NCBI GenBank assembly: GCA_033557675.1
Contig: JAWQRM010000102.1
Location: 1 to 30,791, forward strand
Direction: 5' to 3'
Source of the DNA: Coptodactyla brooksi
Lineage: Eukaryota; Arthropoda; Insecta; Coleoptera; Scarabaeidae
Length of the DNA: 30,791 bases
In this document: positions 28,190 to 30,791 of the stretch, one piece after another
How positions within the stretch are numbered: the stretch's first letter is position 1
Layout: every line of letters starts with the position of its first letter
Notes under the pieces: generated by a model
Told to the model about the DNA's origin: nothing
Seen by the model: only the letters and a program-made list of their open reading frames with translations
The model's database searches: none
Translations under genes and position numbers: made by a program

Positions 28190-29140
28190 TCTGTTATTAC
28201 TCTGTTTCGGAAAAAATGTTTCAAATAAAAGTTGCATGACATGGAATTCTTCACAATTTAAAGAATTCTAATATACAGGGTGTTCGGTTTATTCTAAAAA
28301 CTACTCAACTTCAGATTTTTAAGTGGAACACCATGTATATTATGGTATTTTTTAAGTTCTTGTAAGATTTAAGGGTCACTTTAATTATTATACATTAGCT
28401 CCAAATTTAGCACCGCTTGGACATTATTTCGTATTAAAAAAAATCACGTGAATGCAAATTTTTTTTTGGAACTGTTTTTAGAAAAAAAATGTTGCAAATA
28501 AAAGTTTCATCAGATCGAATTATTCACAATCTGAAACTATTTTCAAACATACTTATTTTTAAAACTACCCAACCTCAGATTTTTAAATGGAACGCCCTGT
28601 ACATCATGGTATTTTTTAAGTCCTTATACGATTTGAGGGCCACTTTAATTATTTATATCAGTTCTAAATCGCACAGTTTGGGAGTTATTACATATTTTTG
28701 AACAAAGACGACAGGTACGAACGGAATTTTTTTTTAAAACTGTTACTGTTCTTGTTGGAAAAAAAGCGTTTCAAATAAAAGTTGCAGTACATCGAATTCT
28801 TCACAATTTAAAATTATTTTTGAATATACAGGGTATTCGGATTACTCTAAAAACTAAGGACCTTGCAACTAATGGAGCACCTGTATATTATGGTATTTTT
28901 TAAGTTCTTATAAAATTTAAGGGCCACTTCTATTATTATACATCAGTTCTAAATCGCATCGTTTACATGTTATTACACATTTTTAAAAAAGATGACAGAT
29001 ACGAATGGAAACTTTTTTTTACAACTGTTACTATTCTTTTTGGAAAAAATTTTTCAAATAAAAGTTGCAGTACATTCTTCACAATTTGAAACTATTTTGG
29101 AATATACAAGGCGATCGGTTTATTCTAAAAAATGTCCAAT
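28190..29140. repeat. Tandem array, ~280 bp unit, about 3.4 copies
   Basis: The word TTTCAAATAAAAGTTGCA (or a close variant) occurs at about 28221, 28494, 28771 and 29054, with periods of 273, 277 and 283 bp. Each unit goes on with ATTCTTCACAATTT, ACAGGG(T)GTTCGG-type and TTATGGTATTTTTTAAGT words. Copies differ by perhaps 15-20%. A further partial unit may precede at about 28110. Not coding. Confidence 0.85.
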
Positions 29141-29149
29141 TTCTCAACA

Positions 29150-29720
29150 ACTCTTCTAGTCTGCCACGATAATTTGTTATAGCTTTCTTTTGATCCTATT
29201 TGCTTCACGGTTTGCTTCTTCTTCATGCTTTGTCAGGCTTTGTTTCTTGAATATGATTACATGCGGCAACTACCGTGTTTTGTTTTCATTGTATTCGTTA
29301 TTGAAGGATCATTTGTTCTTCTTCCGCACTACCAGGAACGATACCTATAAACATAAAATAAAATAAAAATTCAAAAAAAAATATTAAAGATTTAGAGAAA
29401 GAGAAAAAATAGGAATAGCCATCACTTGATGCGAGCAAATGGACCAACACAAATTTTCAATAACAAACGTAATAAATTTATTTTTATATGGGGACTACAC
29501 GTCAAGACTACAATACAGTTCAATAAAACAAATGAAAAGGCCATCCATACGATAAAAATCAAGAGACAAGACAATCATCCAGTTACATCTATATTGATGA
29601 TGTAAAAGCATGATGAGCTAAAGGCCAACAAAGGAAGAACGACAACTCATGAAAAATAGCAAAGCAAAGTAAATGAAAATGAAGGAACCACTTTTTCCTT
29701 TGTACTTAGGAAGAACACAA
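29150..29720. other. Unassigned stretch
   Basis: The minus strand at 29200-29350 reads like a decayed coding piece (stops in every frame), source unknown. The rest is A-rich. No feature can be supported. Confidence 0.3.
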
Positions 29721-30110
29721 AATGTTAACAACAGCCATGTTGATGATTAACATAATAAACGAAAAGCTGCTAACCGCTGAGACATTTGCAACAACACATG
29801 CCATCCAGCCATTATGAATATAAAAATTTTACTTACGGAACTACAAGAAATTCAGAAAAGTGGTGGTTTACAAAAACTACCTTTGGCAGCAATAGATGAA
29901 AATATATACACACTTGAAAAAACCATGGAAATAAAAGCCTACCAAAAAGACACAAAACTCCATTTCCAAAACTTCATAAGTCCCTCTATGCGAATCTAGA
30001 ACCTATTAGTACTGTAAATTCTTTCCTATTCTACAAGTATATGAAGGAAAAGTACAAAGAATCTTAATCAAAAACCTGTGTCTGATTAAAGCAACTATAG
30101 GTATATAACC
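29720..30110 (+). pseudogene. Decayed envelope-like (F-protein type) insect retroelement fragment
   Basis: A plus-strand frame with a 61-codon open section at 29814-29999. Its neighbours in other frames follow the order seen in the ectodomain of baculovirus F-like envelope proteins of insect endogenous retroelements: a leucine-rich helix, an L-P-L patch, then an E-I-K-A-Y block. Stops and frame changes interrupt it, with one stop just after base 29996. No LTR, gag or pol was found, so it is a stranded piece. The family assignment is tentative. Confidence 0.4.
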
Positions 30111-30191
30111 ATGAGGTATCAGTGTGAAGAGATGAAAAAAGAACATTATTTATGTGAAAAATAAATTTCCTCTACTAGATCCTTGCAAATG

Positions 30192-30449
30192 TCAAGGAAA
30201 AATACAAACAATAGGTTGTATTTTATATAGGGTTGTTGGTTTATCTGCAATACGTGTTAGCCGTTTTCTTTTGTCGGTGCTTACAAAATACACTCTTCCA
30301 AGTTTTTGGAAGTCCTTGTGCATCGTCTCTTTTCTTATAACATCTTTTTTATCAAAATTAATAATTATTTTTTGTAGTATTCTTAATCTGATCTCTGAAT
30401 TCAATGGATTAATTTTAAAATTTGAAATGTTATCAATTATACCTATCAA
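30192..30449 (-). other. Unrecognised 85-codon open frame
   Basis: No ATG at its upstream end (first Met codon well inside), ending TGA. The composition is protein-like, with balanced charge (KETMHKDFQKLGRVYFVSTD), unlike the A/T noise around it. No domain recognised. Either an exon of something or an old transposon piece. Confidence 0.3.
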
Positions 30450-30459
30450 AAGACCTGCC

Positions 30460-30580
30460 GATTTGACATTTGAAATGTCAATTTGACAGCTGTCAGGTCA
30501 GGGCAATCTGAAAGTTGCCATGGCAATTTGTCACTTGAAACATCAATTTGACAGTTGTCATGACAATTTGAAGTATAGAT
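30460..30580. repeat. Palindrome-rich duplicated segment
   Basis: CAATTTGACAG(C/T)TGTCA occurs twice about 68 bp apart, each containing a short palindrome, and ATTTGAAATG / ACTTGAAACA precede them. Looks like a two-unit tandem repeat at the edge of an element. Confidence 0.5.
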
Positions 30581-30587
30581 AATATTA

Positions 30588-30791
30588 GGGCGTTCAAAAA
30601 GTAAGTTACACTTGCTCCCCCGCGGGTGGCAGCATTGCGAAATAAGACAAAACTTAGCACTGACGATAATTGAGTTCCAGGGCATCCAACGGTAGCAATT
30701 TCATTCCGATAGTGGCAATGGTTGCTGCGCAATACGAGAAAAAAATGGCGCGTCACCTGGAAATTACCTCCAACATTGTAATATGCGAAAC
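30588..30791 (+). mobile_element. Possible 5' end of a mariner-like element, cut by window edge
   Basis: After a TA comes GGGCGTTCAAAAAGTAAGTT, which resembles mariner terminal repeats ending in CAAAAAGTAA. A plus-strand ATG at about 30745 opens a frame (MARHLEITSN) that leaves the window. The right end is outside, so this cannot be settled here. Confidence 0.35.

Noticed and set aside
28190..29140. CRISPR array
   Set aside because: Units are ~280 bp, diverged over their full length, with no short constant repeat and unique spacers, and the genome is an insect's.

Overview
This is an A+T-rich stretch of an insect nuclear genome. It has GT-AG introns, a ZAD-type zinc-finger gene (a family expanded in arthropods), an ortholog of Drosophila LUBEL, and many decayed insect-type transposons. 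The order of insect cannot be fixed from the window alone.

The main gene is lubel, the insect HOIP-like linear-ubiquitin E3 ligase, on the minus strand. I could build 16 coding exons, from a start codon at 25085-25083 to a donor at 2129/2128. All junctions keep frame, giving 2095 codons. In order they carry a short N-terminal motif, a B-box (exon 4), proline-rich and low-complexity segments, an NZF/RanBP2 zinc finger (exon 9), the UBA region (exons 13-15) and a 3.16 kb exon coding a very acidic, Asn/Glu/Ser/Lys-rich segment. The catalytic RING-IBR-RING part is not here and must lie beyond the left edge.

A complete two-exon ZAD-C2H2 zinc-finger gene (15245-17214, plus strand) is nested antisense inside the 7 kb second intron of lubel. 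At the right, a divergent plus-strand MORN-repeat gene starts at 25659, so it shares a short (<600 bp) intergenic promoter region with lubel. Three coding exons were built and it probably continues past the right edge.

The introns and the right end are full of mobile-element debris: three or four pieces of non-LTR (RTE-like) reverse transcriptase, a Tc1/mariner transposase remnant, a possible PIF/Harbinger remnant, two pogo/Tigger-like MITEs, a TTAA-flanked 79 bp miniature element, two larger terminal-inverted-repeat elements, a tRNA-like fragment, a ~280 bp tandem array and a decayed envelope-like retroelement piece. In the intron after the giant lubel exon there is a partial, stop-containing duplication of that exon fused to a copy of the intron.

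No CRISPR arrays, rRNA genes or intact transposases were seen. The most unusual observations are the in-gene exon duplication with its 19 bp perfect hairpin, the nested antisense ZAD gene, the readable retained intron after the NZF exon, and the ~280 bp tandem array.
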